This document shows, one piece after another, positions 34,945 to 41,786 of a stretch of 64,000 bases of DNA. Below the pieces are notes generated by a model. The model was not told the DNA's origin. It worked only from the letters and a program-made list of their open reading frames with translations, and made no database searches. This stretch comes from Polynucleobacter sp. MWH-P3-07-1 (GTDB lineage: Bacteria; Pseudomonadota; Gammaproteobacteria; Burkholderiales; Burkholderiaceae). The DNA lies in assembly GCF_018687555.1 (NCBI RefSeq), contig NZ_CP061296.1, positions 1,647,041-1,711,040 of the forward strand. Direction: 5' to 3'. Position 1 is the stretch's first letter. Every line of letters starts with the position of its first letter. The position numbers and the translations under genes are program-made.

Positions 34945-35592
34945 TCAAGACTTTTGTTTTGAACTGGGGGATATTCCAATCATCACCAAGGCCGCCAATA
35001 CTTCAGCTATTACAAATCCTAATACATCGCTAGGAGCAATACCCACAAAAGTATTGGTGAGGCTTCTAGCCAAAGCAACGGAAGGATTAGCAAAGAAGGT
35101 GGATGAAGTAAACCAATAACCTGCTGTCACTGTTAAAGCAACTAACATTGGCACCTTATCTTTAGCCTCTTTATCGCCAATATGAATGACTGCGAGCAAT
35201 ACGAGTGTTGATATAAATTCACTTGCCCATATACCCAATCCAGTTCTAACCTTGGTTGATTCTTGGATGATGGGTAGGCTAAACATCAGGTGCGTTAACC
35301 ATATTCCAACAATAGCACCTGTGAACTGACATGCCCAATAACCCAACATCTTCTTCAGATTGAGATGTCCCAACTTCCAAAACATCAAAGTGACAACGGG
35401 ATTAAAGTGGGCACCAGAGACGGGGCCCAGTAAAACAATTAAAGCGTAGAGTCCTGCACCTGTAGCAATGCTATTACCAAGTAAGGCAACTGCGGCGTTG
35501 CCTGCTCCCAATGATTCACCCATAAAGCCAGACCCCGCCACTATTGCTAATAGCAGGGCTGTGCCTACAAACTCACTTACATAACTTCTCAC
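34945..35592 (-). CDS. MIP-family channel, copy 2, in ars cluster (AqpS-like)
   Basis: A 215-residue six-TM channel with NPV in SGAHFNPVVT; the second motif is NPS (FFANPSVALARS) instead of NPA. It overlaps arsC by 4 bases and lies in an arsR-arsC-MIP operon divergent from arsH. In Sinorhizobium meliloti an equivalent channel, AqpS, lets arsenite leave the cell after arsenate reduction; the same role is inferred here. It is paralogous to the gene at 29780. Confidence 0.9.
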   Translation of the reverse strand: MRSYVSEFVGTALLLAIVAGSGFMGESLGAGNAAVALLGNSIATGAGLYALIVLLGPVSGAHFNPVVTLMFWKLGHLNLKKMLGYWACQFTGAIVGIWLTHLMFSLPIIQESTKVRTGLGIWASEFISTLVLLAVIHIGDKEAKDKVPMLVALTVTAGYWFTSSTFFANPSVALARSLTNTFVGIAPSDVLGFVIAEVLAALVMIGISPSSKQKS

Positions 35593-36068
35593 GCTTTTGT
35601 ATGAATTTCTTTTAGGCTCATTGAATCTAACTTGTCTAATGGCATATCAGCTAAAAGATTAATACGCTTTTTGAGTCCAATCATCACATCTTTAAATGCT
35701 TTGCGCTTATCTTCATCAGTGCCTTGGACTTGGGATGGGTCAGGAAATCCCCAGTGTGCTGTTGCTGGATTACCGGGCCAGAATGGGCATTGCTCTCCAG
35801 CGGCTTGATCACAAACAGTGATGATGAAATCCATCTTAGGAGCGTCTGGCAAACCATATTCATCCCAACTTTTGCTTCTCAACTTGCTTTGGTCGTAACC
35901 CATTTCTTTAGTTAACTCTGCCGCAAATGGATTAACAGAAGTACCAGGACTAGAGCCAGCTGAATAACCAACAAATAATCCACTAGGATGGGTAGATGCC
36001 AATGCTTCGCCAATCACTGAACGGGCTGAGTTATGAGTACACAAAAAGAGGATGTTGTATTGCTTCAT
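35589..36068 (-). CDS. arsC: Thioredoxin-type arsenate reductase
   Basis: A 159-residue protein of the low-molecular-weight phosphatase fold, with the P-loop FLCTHNSARSVIGEAL at the N-terminus and the downstream cysteine in TVCDQAAGEQCPFWPG. It reduces arsenate to arsenite using thioredoxin or a similar thiol donor. It overlaps arsR by 4 bases upstream and the MIP gene by 4 bases downstream, indicating a tightly coupled operon. Confidence 0.93.
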   Translation of the reverse strand: MKQYNILFLCTHNSARSVIGEALASTHPSGLFVGYSAGSSPGTSVNPFAAELTKEMGYDQSKLRSKSWDEYGLPDAPKMDFIITVCDQAAGEQCPFWPGNPATAHWGFPDPSQVQGTDEDKRKAFKDVMIGLKKRINLLADMPLDKLDSMSLKEIHTKA

Positions 36069-36394
36069 TTGACTTTGGCTTTCTTCAAAGGTTTAACGGG
36101 AGTACAGGATTTACCGCCACAGCAGTTATCTAATAAAAATTCACTTAGCTTTTGAACCTGCTCGGCGTTGGGTCTATAGATGAGATTACGACTTTGACGC
36201 TCTACCAATAAAAGCTCCGCATCCACTAAATCTTTTAGGTGAAAGCTGAGGGTGGCATTCGGGATGCCGAGTTTTTCAATAATTTGACTTGGAGTTAACC
36301 CAAGATCACCACGCTGGACAATGAGGCGAAACACATTTAGTCGGGTTTCCTGCCCTAAAGCGAGAAAAGCAGAGATAGCGTTATCATTATTCAT
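36065..36394 (-). CDS. arsR: ArsR-family repressor
   Basis: A 109-residue winged-helix repressor (LGQETRLNVFRLIVQRGDLG; helix-turn-helix GIPNATLSFHLKDLVDAELL). The C-terminal cysteines in DNCCGGKSCTP probably bind arsenite, a location used by some ArsR subtypes. It should repress arsR-arsC-MIP and arsH from the palindrome that overlaps its own start codon. Confidence 0.92.
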   Translation of the reverse strand: MNNDNAISAFLALGQETRLNVFRLIVQRGDLGLTPSQIIEKLGIPNATLSFHLKDLVDAELLLVERQSRNLIYRPNAEQVQKLSEFLLDNCCGGKSCTPVKPLKKAKVK

Positions 36395-36417
36395 ATTTCC
36401 AATTATATGGAAATATG
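36392..36417. promoter_or_regulatory. Probable ArsR operator between arsR and arsH
   Basis: A perfect 9-bp inverted repeat, CATATTTCC and GGAAATATG, with an 8-bp AT-rich spacer lies in the divergent arsR/arsH gap and includes the arsR start codon. Position and symmetry fit a dimeric ArsR site controlling both directions. Confidence 0.8.
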
Positions 36418-36487
36418 TGACAGTTTTATGAAATCTCTTTTTTAATAGACACTCGTAGTAATTCCACTTTTAAATAAGCATTCATCC

Positions 36488-37198
36488 ATGACCGACCTGC
36501 CTAATATCGATAAAGCACTATTTCATCAGCCCAGTCTTGATGAATTAACTATCAACTCTATCGATAGTCATCCTCCTAAGATATTGCTGTTGTATGGCTC
36601 ACTGAGAGAGAGATCATTTAGTCGCCTTCTAGCCGAAGAAGCTGAGCGAATCTTAAAAGCCATGGGTTGTGAAACACGATTTTTTAATCCAAAGGGATTG
36701 CCACAAGTTGATGATGCCCCTGAAACACACCCCAAAGTAGTTGAACTAAGAGAGTTAGTTCAATGGGCAGAAGGAATGGTTTGGAGCAGTCCTGAGCGAC
36801 ACGGAGCAATGACAGGGCTGATGAAATCACAAATCGATTGGATACCTTTAAGTGTTGGTGCTGTGCGACCATCCCAAGGTAAGACACTCGCTTTATTGCA
36901 AGTAAGTGGTGGATCCCAATCTTTTAATGCGGTTAATCAAATGCGAATTTTAGGTAGATGGATGCGGATGATCACGATTCCAAATCAATCATCCGTACCC
37001 AAAGCGTTTTTAGAGTTTGACGACAATAACCGAATGAAGCCATCTGCCAATTACGATCGCGTAGTTGATGTGATGGAAGAGTTAGTTAAGTTCACCTTAT
37101 TAACTAGATCAGTTTCAGGCTATTTGACTGATCGTTACAGTGAGCGAAAAGAAAGTGCTGAGGAATTGTCAAAGCGGGTTAATCAAAGAGCTATTTAA
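36488..37198 (+). CDS. arsH: ArsH NADPH-dependent FMN reductase
   Basis: A 236-residue flavodoxin-like protein with the FMN-binding [20 protein letters not shown] and [20 protein letters not shown]. ArsH oxidises trivalent organoarsenicals and is a common ars gene. Transcribed away from arsR, with the shared operator between. Its stop lies 4 bp before palindrome P1 of copy R9. Confidence 0.93.
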   Translation: MTDLPNIDKALFHQPSLDELTINSIDSHPPKILLLYGSLRERSFSRLLAEEAERILKAMGCETRFFNPKGLPQVDDAPETHPKVVELRELVQWAEGMVWSSPERHGAMTGLMKSQIDWIPLSVGAVRPSQGKTLALLQVSGGSQSFNAVNQMRILGRWMRMITIPNQSSVPKAFLEFDDNNRMKPSANYDRVVDVMEELVKFTLLTRSVSGYLTDRYSERKESAEELSKRVNQRAI

Positions 37199-37201
37199 TT
37201 T

Positions 37202-37397
37202 GTCGTTTTAAACGACATCGACAGGCGCAAGGATGAATAATTGACTTGTCCTTTTAAGGGACGGTTCTTGATGGGGGTACCCGAGACCGATGGTGACAAA
37301 CCGAACCTAACCATAAAAGAAAATGGCCCAACAAGTGGGCTATTGAGATTCTTGGTGGCCCGGGGCGGAATCGAACCACCGACACAAGGATTTTCAA
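37202..37397 (-). repeat. Full cassette right-end R9 with type II tRNA 3' half
   Basis: P1 (37202-37216), P2 (37248-37262), the type A hairpin with one change (37322-37344) and 45 bp identical to the tRNA-Phe 3' half (37353-37397) up to the anticodon loop. TAGACCGCTTTCGCTTT follows at 37409, as after R6. The P1-to-P2 part is identical to R7. Confidence 0.93.
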
Positions 37398-37474
37398 ATA
37401 TCCTCCGATAGACCGCTTTCGCTTTGATTTCAAGGGCTTGAGTCACCAGTCTCGACTTGTCAAAAAATTATGCG

Positions 37475-37491
37475 TCCTTGTGTCGGTCAAA
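37475..37491 (-). repeat. Inverted copy of the 17-bp motif TTTGACCGACACAAGGA
   Basis: The minus strand reads the same 17-mer as 30642-30658. Both lie just beyond type II tRNA-half copies but in opposite orientation. Confidence 0.6.
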
Positions 37492-37590
37492 TTTGGCAAT
37501 GAAATCAGAATCTTGCGAGGGGCAATTTTTCTGTGCGTATAGATTATGTTGCCATCACTGCACCAGTCAATCACCATAGTGTCTACTAAT

Positions 37591-37605
37591 GTCGTTTTAA
37601 ACGAC
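37591..37605. repeat. Lone P1 palindrome GTCGTTTTAAACGAC
   Basis: A perfect P1 with no P2, terminator or tRNA end nearby. It precedes the Fur boxes and porin gene. With the P1-like site at 39917 it brackets the two outer membrane protein genes. Confidence 0.8.
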
Positions 37606-37624
37606 ATAGAATCCCAATCTCTCC

Positions 37625-37672
37625 AATTGAGATTCATTCTCAATTATATGCTAAGATGAGAACGATTCTCAT
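37625..37672 (+). promoter_or_regulatory. Two tandem Fur-like boxes upstream of the porin
   Basis: Two separate perfect inverted repeats, AATTGAGA-TTCAT-TCTCAATT (37625-37645) and ATGAGAA-CGA-TTCTCAT (37656-37672), match the GAGAATC/GATTCTC style of betaproteobacterial Fur sites. The second ends about 20 bp before the porin ATG, so it likely overlaps the promoter and gives iron repression. Confidence 0.75.
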
Positions 37673-37693
37673 TAAGCATATTTGGCATTTAAG

Positions 37694-39133
37694 ATGTTTT
37701 TCTCATTTAGCACCAACCACACAGCCCTTTTCAGCCTAGTTAGCTCCCTTTGCTTGGTTGGGCTATCTTTGCCTGTCTATGCCGAGTCCCCCGTAAGCGA
37801 TACCCCAATCGTTTTAGCTGAGTCACCCGTCAGTAGCGCTCCCACCATCGACAGTCCAGTCGCTCTCGAAAGTGCATCAGAGCAATGGAGTGTTCATGGG
37901 CAAGCAACCTACATCAATCAATTTAAAAATAACTTTAATTCTCCCTATTACGGATCTAAGAGTCTTTTAAATAAATCTGATGGCGATATCTCTAAAAGCT
38001 ATACCTTCTCGGCCACAGCATTTTTAGGAACGAGGCTATGGGAGGGTGCTGAAGCCTATATCAACCCTGAGATGTTTGAAGGCATTCCCTTTTCCGGTCT
38101 CAGCGGATTGGGTGGTTTTAGTAATGGTGAGCTACAAAAAGGAACGGCAATTCCACCAATCTATTACATGGCAAGAATGTTTTTACGCCAGACCTTTGGC
38201 TTTGGTGGCGGACAAGAGCATATCGAAGGTGTTGCTAATCAGTTAGCAGGTAATGTAGATAAACGTCGCCTTGTAGTGACATACGGAACATTCTCGGCAT
38301 TAGATTTCTTTGATGCCAATGCCTATAGCCATGATCCTCGCACACAGTTTTTAAACTGGTCGCTCATGGCCAGCGGTGCTTATGACTATGCCGCCAACTC
38401 TCGTGGCTACACCTATGGCTTTGTAGGCGAGTATTACCATGATGAAGAATGGGTGATGCGCCTAGCTCGATTGGCTATGCCCAAGTCACCAAATTCATTA
38501 GCACTAGACTATGACCTCACACAGCAGTTCGGCAATACAGCCGAGATAACTCACCTTCATACGATTAATGGACAAGCTGGTAAGGCTCGAGTTCTAGTCT
38601 TTCAAAATCGCGGAATCATGTCTACCTATAACAATGCGATGAATTTTGGCCAACAGACCAATACCACTCCAGACATCTTAAGCACACGATATGGATATCA
38701 AACTAAATGGGGCTACGCATTAAATGGCGAGCAAGCAATTACAGAAAATATTGGCGCCTTTGGAAGGTGGAGTTGGAATAATGGCCAAACTGAAACGCAA
38801 GCATTTACAGATATCAGCAATTCATTATCTGGCGGCCTATCCATTAAAGGTGCTGGCTGGGGAAGACCACAAGACACTATTGGAATTGGTGCGGCACTCA
38901 ATGGAATCTCATCACAACAAATTAGCTACCTACAAAAAGGTGGTGTAACGATGTTCATTGGCGATGGCAGACTCAACTATAAGAAAGAACAAATCTTTGA
39001 AACTTTCTACAGCTGGAATGTATATAAGAGTCTGTCGCTATCTGCCGACTATCAGCGTATCGCAAATCCTGGATACAACGCAGATCGTGGGCCAGTTAAT
39101 TTCTATGGATTAAGAGCCCACATTGAAATGTAA
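37694..39133 (+). CDS. OprB-family carbohydrate porin
   Basis: A 479-residue outer membrane protein: signal peptide (cleavage near PVYA-ESP), a short low-complexity linker, then the OprB-type barrel with WSVHGQATYINQFKNNFNSP, YINPEMFEGIPFSGLSGLGG and NKRRLVVTYG-like KRRLVVTYGTFSALDFFD. It ends in a strand with FYGLRAHIEM. ATG 37694 is chosen over the in-frame TTG 37682. The two Fur-like boxes upstream suggest iron control, unusual for a sugar porin, so the true substrate may differ. Confidence 0.87.
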   Translation: MFFSFSTNHTALFSLVSSLCLVGLSLPVYAESPVSDTPIVLAESPVSSAPTIDSPVALESASEQWSVHGQATYINQFKNNFNSPYYGSKSLLNKSDGDISKSYTFSATAFLGTRLWEGAEAYINPEMFEGIPFSGLSGLGGFSNGELQKGTAIPPIYYMARMFLRQTFGFGGGQEHIEGVANQLAGNVDKRRLVVTYGTFSALDFFDANAYSHDPRTQFLNWSLMASGAYDYAANSRGYTYGFVGEYYHDEEWVMRLARLAMPKSPNSLALDYDLTQQFGNTAEITHLHTINGQAGKARVLVFQNRGIMSTYNNAMNFGQQTNTTPDILSTRYGYQTKWGYALNGEQAITENIGAFGRWSWNNGQTETQAFTDISNSLSGGLSIKGAGWGRPQDTIGIGAALNGISSQQISYLQKGGVTMFIGDGRLNYKKEQIFETFYSWNVYKSLSLSADYQRIANPGYNADRGPVNFYGLRAHIEM

Positions 39134-39147
39134 TCGCATTGATCCTT

Positions 39148-39153
39148 TATAGT
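39148..39153 (+). promoter_or_regulatory. -10-like TATAGT, 6 bp before ATG 39160
   Basis: TATAGT ends exactly 6 bp before the ATG of the second outer membrane protein gene. TTGAAA lies 19 bp upstream as a possible -35. This would give the gene its own leaderless transcript in addition to any porin read-through. Confidence 0.45.
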
Positions 39154-39159
39154 GCCGAA

Positions 39160-39912
39160 ATGTCTCTTTTGCGATATTCACTTAAGCCCCTCAAGTTAGC
39201 GCCTTATTTGCTTTACTTCAGTAGCATGGTATTTGCGGCACCTTTTGAGATTAAGGTTCACGACGAGCTCATTGCAGAATATCAAGAATCTGCTTTTGAA
39301 GTAGAAACAAACTTATTTCAAGCTCCGGCGTCCCAAGGCCTAAAGTCAAATGTCTTTCAAACTAGGCTTGAGTATAGCTATGGTATTACTGAAAAAAGTG
39401 AGATTGGTGCCAACATCTACTTGAGCAACTACAACGGCGTGAGCTATGTTAACGGTGGCAAGATAAGTCATATGTATATTCCAACTCATGATGAGGAGGG
39501 CTTATGGCACTACGGGGTGAAGAATGAGATTAATTACATCAAAGATGTAGGCGGCACAGAAACCACCTTTTATGAATTAACTCCTATCTTGGCACTTCAA
39601 CTTCAAGACTGGAGATTTACCATCAACCCAAGCGTTGATGTGACATTAAATAAAAATAGCTCAGCTACATTTTCGCCGTCAGCTAAAGTGGCTTATGAGC
39701 TAACGCATGCCGTTGATGTTGGTATGGAGTACTACGGAGATAACCTGCCTAATAAAAGTTTATACAACATCTCTCAACAGCCCCATACTGCCTATCTGGT
39801 CATGGATGCCAAACATGGCAAGTCATCGTTTAACTTTGGTATTGGTAAAGGTGTCACGGCTAATAGTGACAATTGGGTGATTAAACTCATAGCCTCACTG
39901 AGCTTTAATTAG
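39160..39912 (+). CDS. Putative outer membrane beta-barrel protein
   Basis: A 250-residue protein with a signal-like start (cleavage near VFAA-PFE) and regularly spaced amphipathic strands (EYSYGITEKSEIGANIYLSNY; DWVIK-type final strand LIASLSFN). I do not recognise the family; transporter-like or phenol-degradation-type barrels look similar. It follows the porin closely, within the module bracketed by P1 palindromes. Confidence 0.72.
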   Translation: MSLLRYSLKPLKLAPYLLYFSSMVFAAPFEIKVHDELIAEYQESAFEVETNLFQAPASQGLKSNVFQTRLEYSYGITEKSEIGANIYLSNYNGVSYVNGGKISHMYIPTHDEEGLWHYGVKNEINYIKDVGGTETTFYELTPILALQLQDWRFTINPSVDVTLNKNSSATFSPSAKVAYELTHAVDVGMEYYGDNLPNKSLYNISQQPHTAYLVMDAKHGKSSFNFGIGKGVTANSDNWVIKLIASLSFN

Positions 39913-39916
39913 TGAT

Positions 39917-39931
39917 GTCGTTTTAAACGAG
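39917..39931. repeat. P1-like palindrome GTCGTTTTAAACGAG
   Basis: One base differs from P1. It is followed by ATTGACCAAGTCGTAAGAGC, a weak match to the P1-P2 spacer. It separates the porin module from the SRPBCC gene and is 5 bp from the preceding stop. Confidence 0.7.
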
Positions 39932-39950
39932 ATTGACCAAGTCGTAAGAG

Positions 39951-40517
39951 CTATTTACAAGCCAGCTTTTCAACAGCCTTATGTTGAGACGCTCTTTGAG
40001 CCATTAACTCAAATCGTCCGCGAATACTATTTTTCATGAAATACTCAATCACGGCGGATGGAATGAATGAGTCGGGCTCTACTATTGCTTCATACTTAAA
40101 ACTCGTATTGACCTTGTCTGAAGTCAATCTCCAGCTACCCTTATAAAACTTTGTGTCTCCACTGATTTGCTCAAACGTTAATAGTCGATTTGGTGTCTCG
40201 GTATATTCAACAGTAGATTTCATCTCAATAGGAAAAAATAAGACATTCTCTTCGATGACCCTATAAACCCGAACCTTATTGCCCGCCCTAGAGATTACTT
40301 TTGACTCGAGTATTCCGGGAATATTTTTTGCTCCCTCATATGCGGTGATGAAGGAGAAGGCATTACAGATGTCTATTGGAACAACGTAACTTGCTTGAAT
40401 CTGAAAACGCCCCTCAATTGGACTTACGTTAACCTGAACATCATAAGGATTTGCGTTCTCTTGAGCATAGCCTTGAGATAGGAGCAAAGCCAGCGTTAGA
40501 GAAAAAATCCATTTCAT
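39951..40517 (-). CDS. Exported SRPBCC (START-like) domain protein
   Basis: A 188-residue protein with a signal peptide (cleavage near GYAQ-ENA) and an SRPBCC/cyclase-like fold: ICNAFSFITAYEGAKNIPGI, NKVRVYRVIEENVLFFPIEM and FYKGSWRLTSDKVNTSFKYE. It probably binds a hydrophobic ligand in the periplasm; the ligand is unknown. It lies between the P1-like site at 39917 and P1 of R10. Confidence 0.75.
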   Translation of the reverse strand: MKWIFSLTLALLLSQGYAQENANPYDVQVNVSPIEGRFQIQASYVVPIDICNAFSFITAYEGAKNIPGILESKVISRAGNKVRVYRVIEENVLFFPIEMKSTVEYTETPNRLLTFEQISGDTKFYKGSWRLTSDKVNTSFKYEAIVEPDSFIPSAVIEYFMKNSIRGRFELMAQRASQHKAVEKLACK

Positions 40518-40545
40518 TGGTGAATTTTAGGGACTTATTGAATTT

Positions 40546-40724
40546 GTCGTTTTAAACAACATCGACTACCGCAGGGATGGGAAATTGATTTGTCCTTTTA
40601 AAGGACATTTCTATATAGGGATATCCGGCTCTAATGGCATCTACGCCTGCCAAGCCCCAAAAGAAAATAGCCCAACAAGTGGGCTATTGAGATTCTTGTT
40701 GGCGGTGGCCCGGGGCGGAATCGA
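40546..40724 (-). repeat. Full cassette right-end R10 (P1, P2, terminator A, tRNA end)
   Basis: P1 variant GTCGTTTTAAACAAC (40546-40560), perfect P2 GTCCTTTTAAAGGAC (40592-40606), the intact type A hairpin, then a small insertion (TTGTTGGCGGTGGCC) and the tRNA end CCCGGGGCGGAATCGA. The type I end CCAGGGCAGAGGATGCCTGA follows. Confidence 0.9.
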
Positions 40725-40771
40725 CCAGGGCAGAGGATGCCTGACTCTAGTTCTAGAGAATTAGTTACCGC

Positions 40772-41512
40772 TTAATGCTTAAAAGCATCTCTAGTGTCTA
40801 TTGTGGTTTTAAAGCCAGTTACAGAATCAATGCTTTCAATTAAAACTCTCAAAGGTATAAGTTTTGTATCTACTTTTATAGGTTGCTGATATTGAATGAT
40901 TTGTGAGCTATCTATTCGGGGATCATTTTTTTGCTGAAGTAATTTGATACAACTCGGGGCCGCGGCTGAATACTTACTCGTACATTTAATTGCCAAAGCA
41001 TCTTCGCTCATTCCCGCTTGGTCAAATGACCTTGCCGCCTCAAAAATCATACATTCGGTTGCCTCCCAAGAAGACCCCACACTAAAACCCAGTAGCACAC
41101 CAGATGCCCCAACAGAGGAAGACCCCATACAAGGTGCTGTCGGAAAATTCGACGGAGCATAGGCAGTGGCTACAGGAATTTTTGGCGCAGAATAATTTGA
41201 GTTGATTGTGGTGTTTCCCGAAGTATTGCCACTAGAGGAAGAAGATCCAGTTATGGCCGAAGAAGTTCCACCTTGACCTCCTGAACCACCTAAAGCTGAG
41301 GAAGTTCCACCTTGACCTCCTGAGCCGCCTAGGCCGCCAGATCCACCAAGTCCACCTTGAGCATTATTGGACCCTCCAATTGCCTGATTGATTGGACTGC
41401 TGGTTGTCGTTACAGCTCCGCCGCCACCCGAGGTATTAATAGTTACCTGAGCAAATACACTTTCGCAAAATACAAATACCAGCAAACTTGCCAACGCAAG
41501 TTTCATTTTCAT
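40772..41512 (-). CDS. Secreted glycine-rich repeat protein
   Basis: A 246-residue protein with a signal peptide (cleavage near SVFA-QVT). A Gly/Ser/Gln-rich low-complexity region holds near-perfect tandem units of the type GGSGGQGGTSSA (about residues 50-90). The C-terminal domain has four cysteines (APCMGSS, ATECMIF, IKCTSK, SCIKLL). It looks like an exported surface or envelope protein. Family not recognised. The coding repeats make it a slippage-prone region. Single gene of cassette R10-R11. Confidence 0.75.
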   Translation of the reverse strand: MKMKLALASLLVFVFCESVFAQVTINTSGGGGAVTTTSSPINQAIGGSNNAQGGLGGSGGLGGSGGQGGTSSALGGSGGQGGTSSAITGSSSSSGNTSGNTTINSNYSAPKIPVATAYAPSNFPTAPCMGSSSVGASGVLLGFSVGSSWEATECMIFEAARSFDQAGMSEDALAIKCTSKYSAAAPSCIKLLQQKNDPRIDSSQIIQYQQPIKVDTKLIPLRVLIESIDSVTGFKTTIDTRDAFKH

Positions 41513-41715
41513 AACGAGAATTTCTGAAGAGGGATGAGACCTACTCTGATTCGCCAGAGAGGACGACTGTTACGGGAAGAGAAAAAATCAAGTGCTGTAA
41601 CAGTTATCAGCCTTGATGTGCCCTCACAATACTCTCTATGACAGCTAATAGATATAGCTTATTTACTAATGGAGCAATAGGGGCTTGAATCTCCCTATCT
41701 GCTCAAAAGAAAAAA

Positions 41716-41764
41716 CCACCCGAAGGTGGTTTTGATGTTTCTTGGTGGCCAGTAGCGGAATCGA
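41716..41764 (-). repeat. tRNA-Phe end copy R11 with type B terminator
   Basis: Hairpin CCACC-CGAA-GGTGG (41716-41729), then CTTGGTGGCC, a damaged AGTAGCGG and AATCGA of the tRNA end, followed by the type I end CCAGGGTCCAGGATGCCTGA. No palindrome pair precedes it; an 8-bp inverted repeat ACTGTTAC/GTAACAGT (41566-41604) lies upstream of the neighbouring gene. Confidence 0.85.
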
Positions 41765-41786
41765 CCAGGGTCCAGGATGCCTGACT

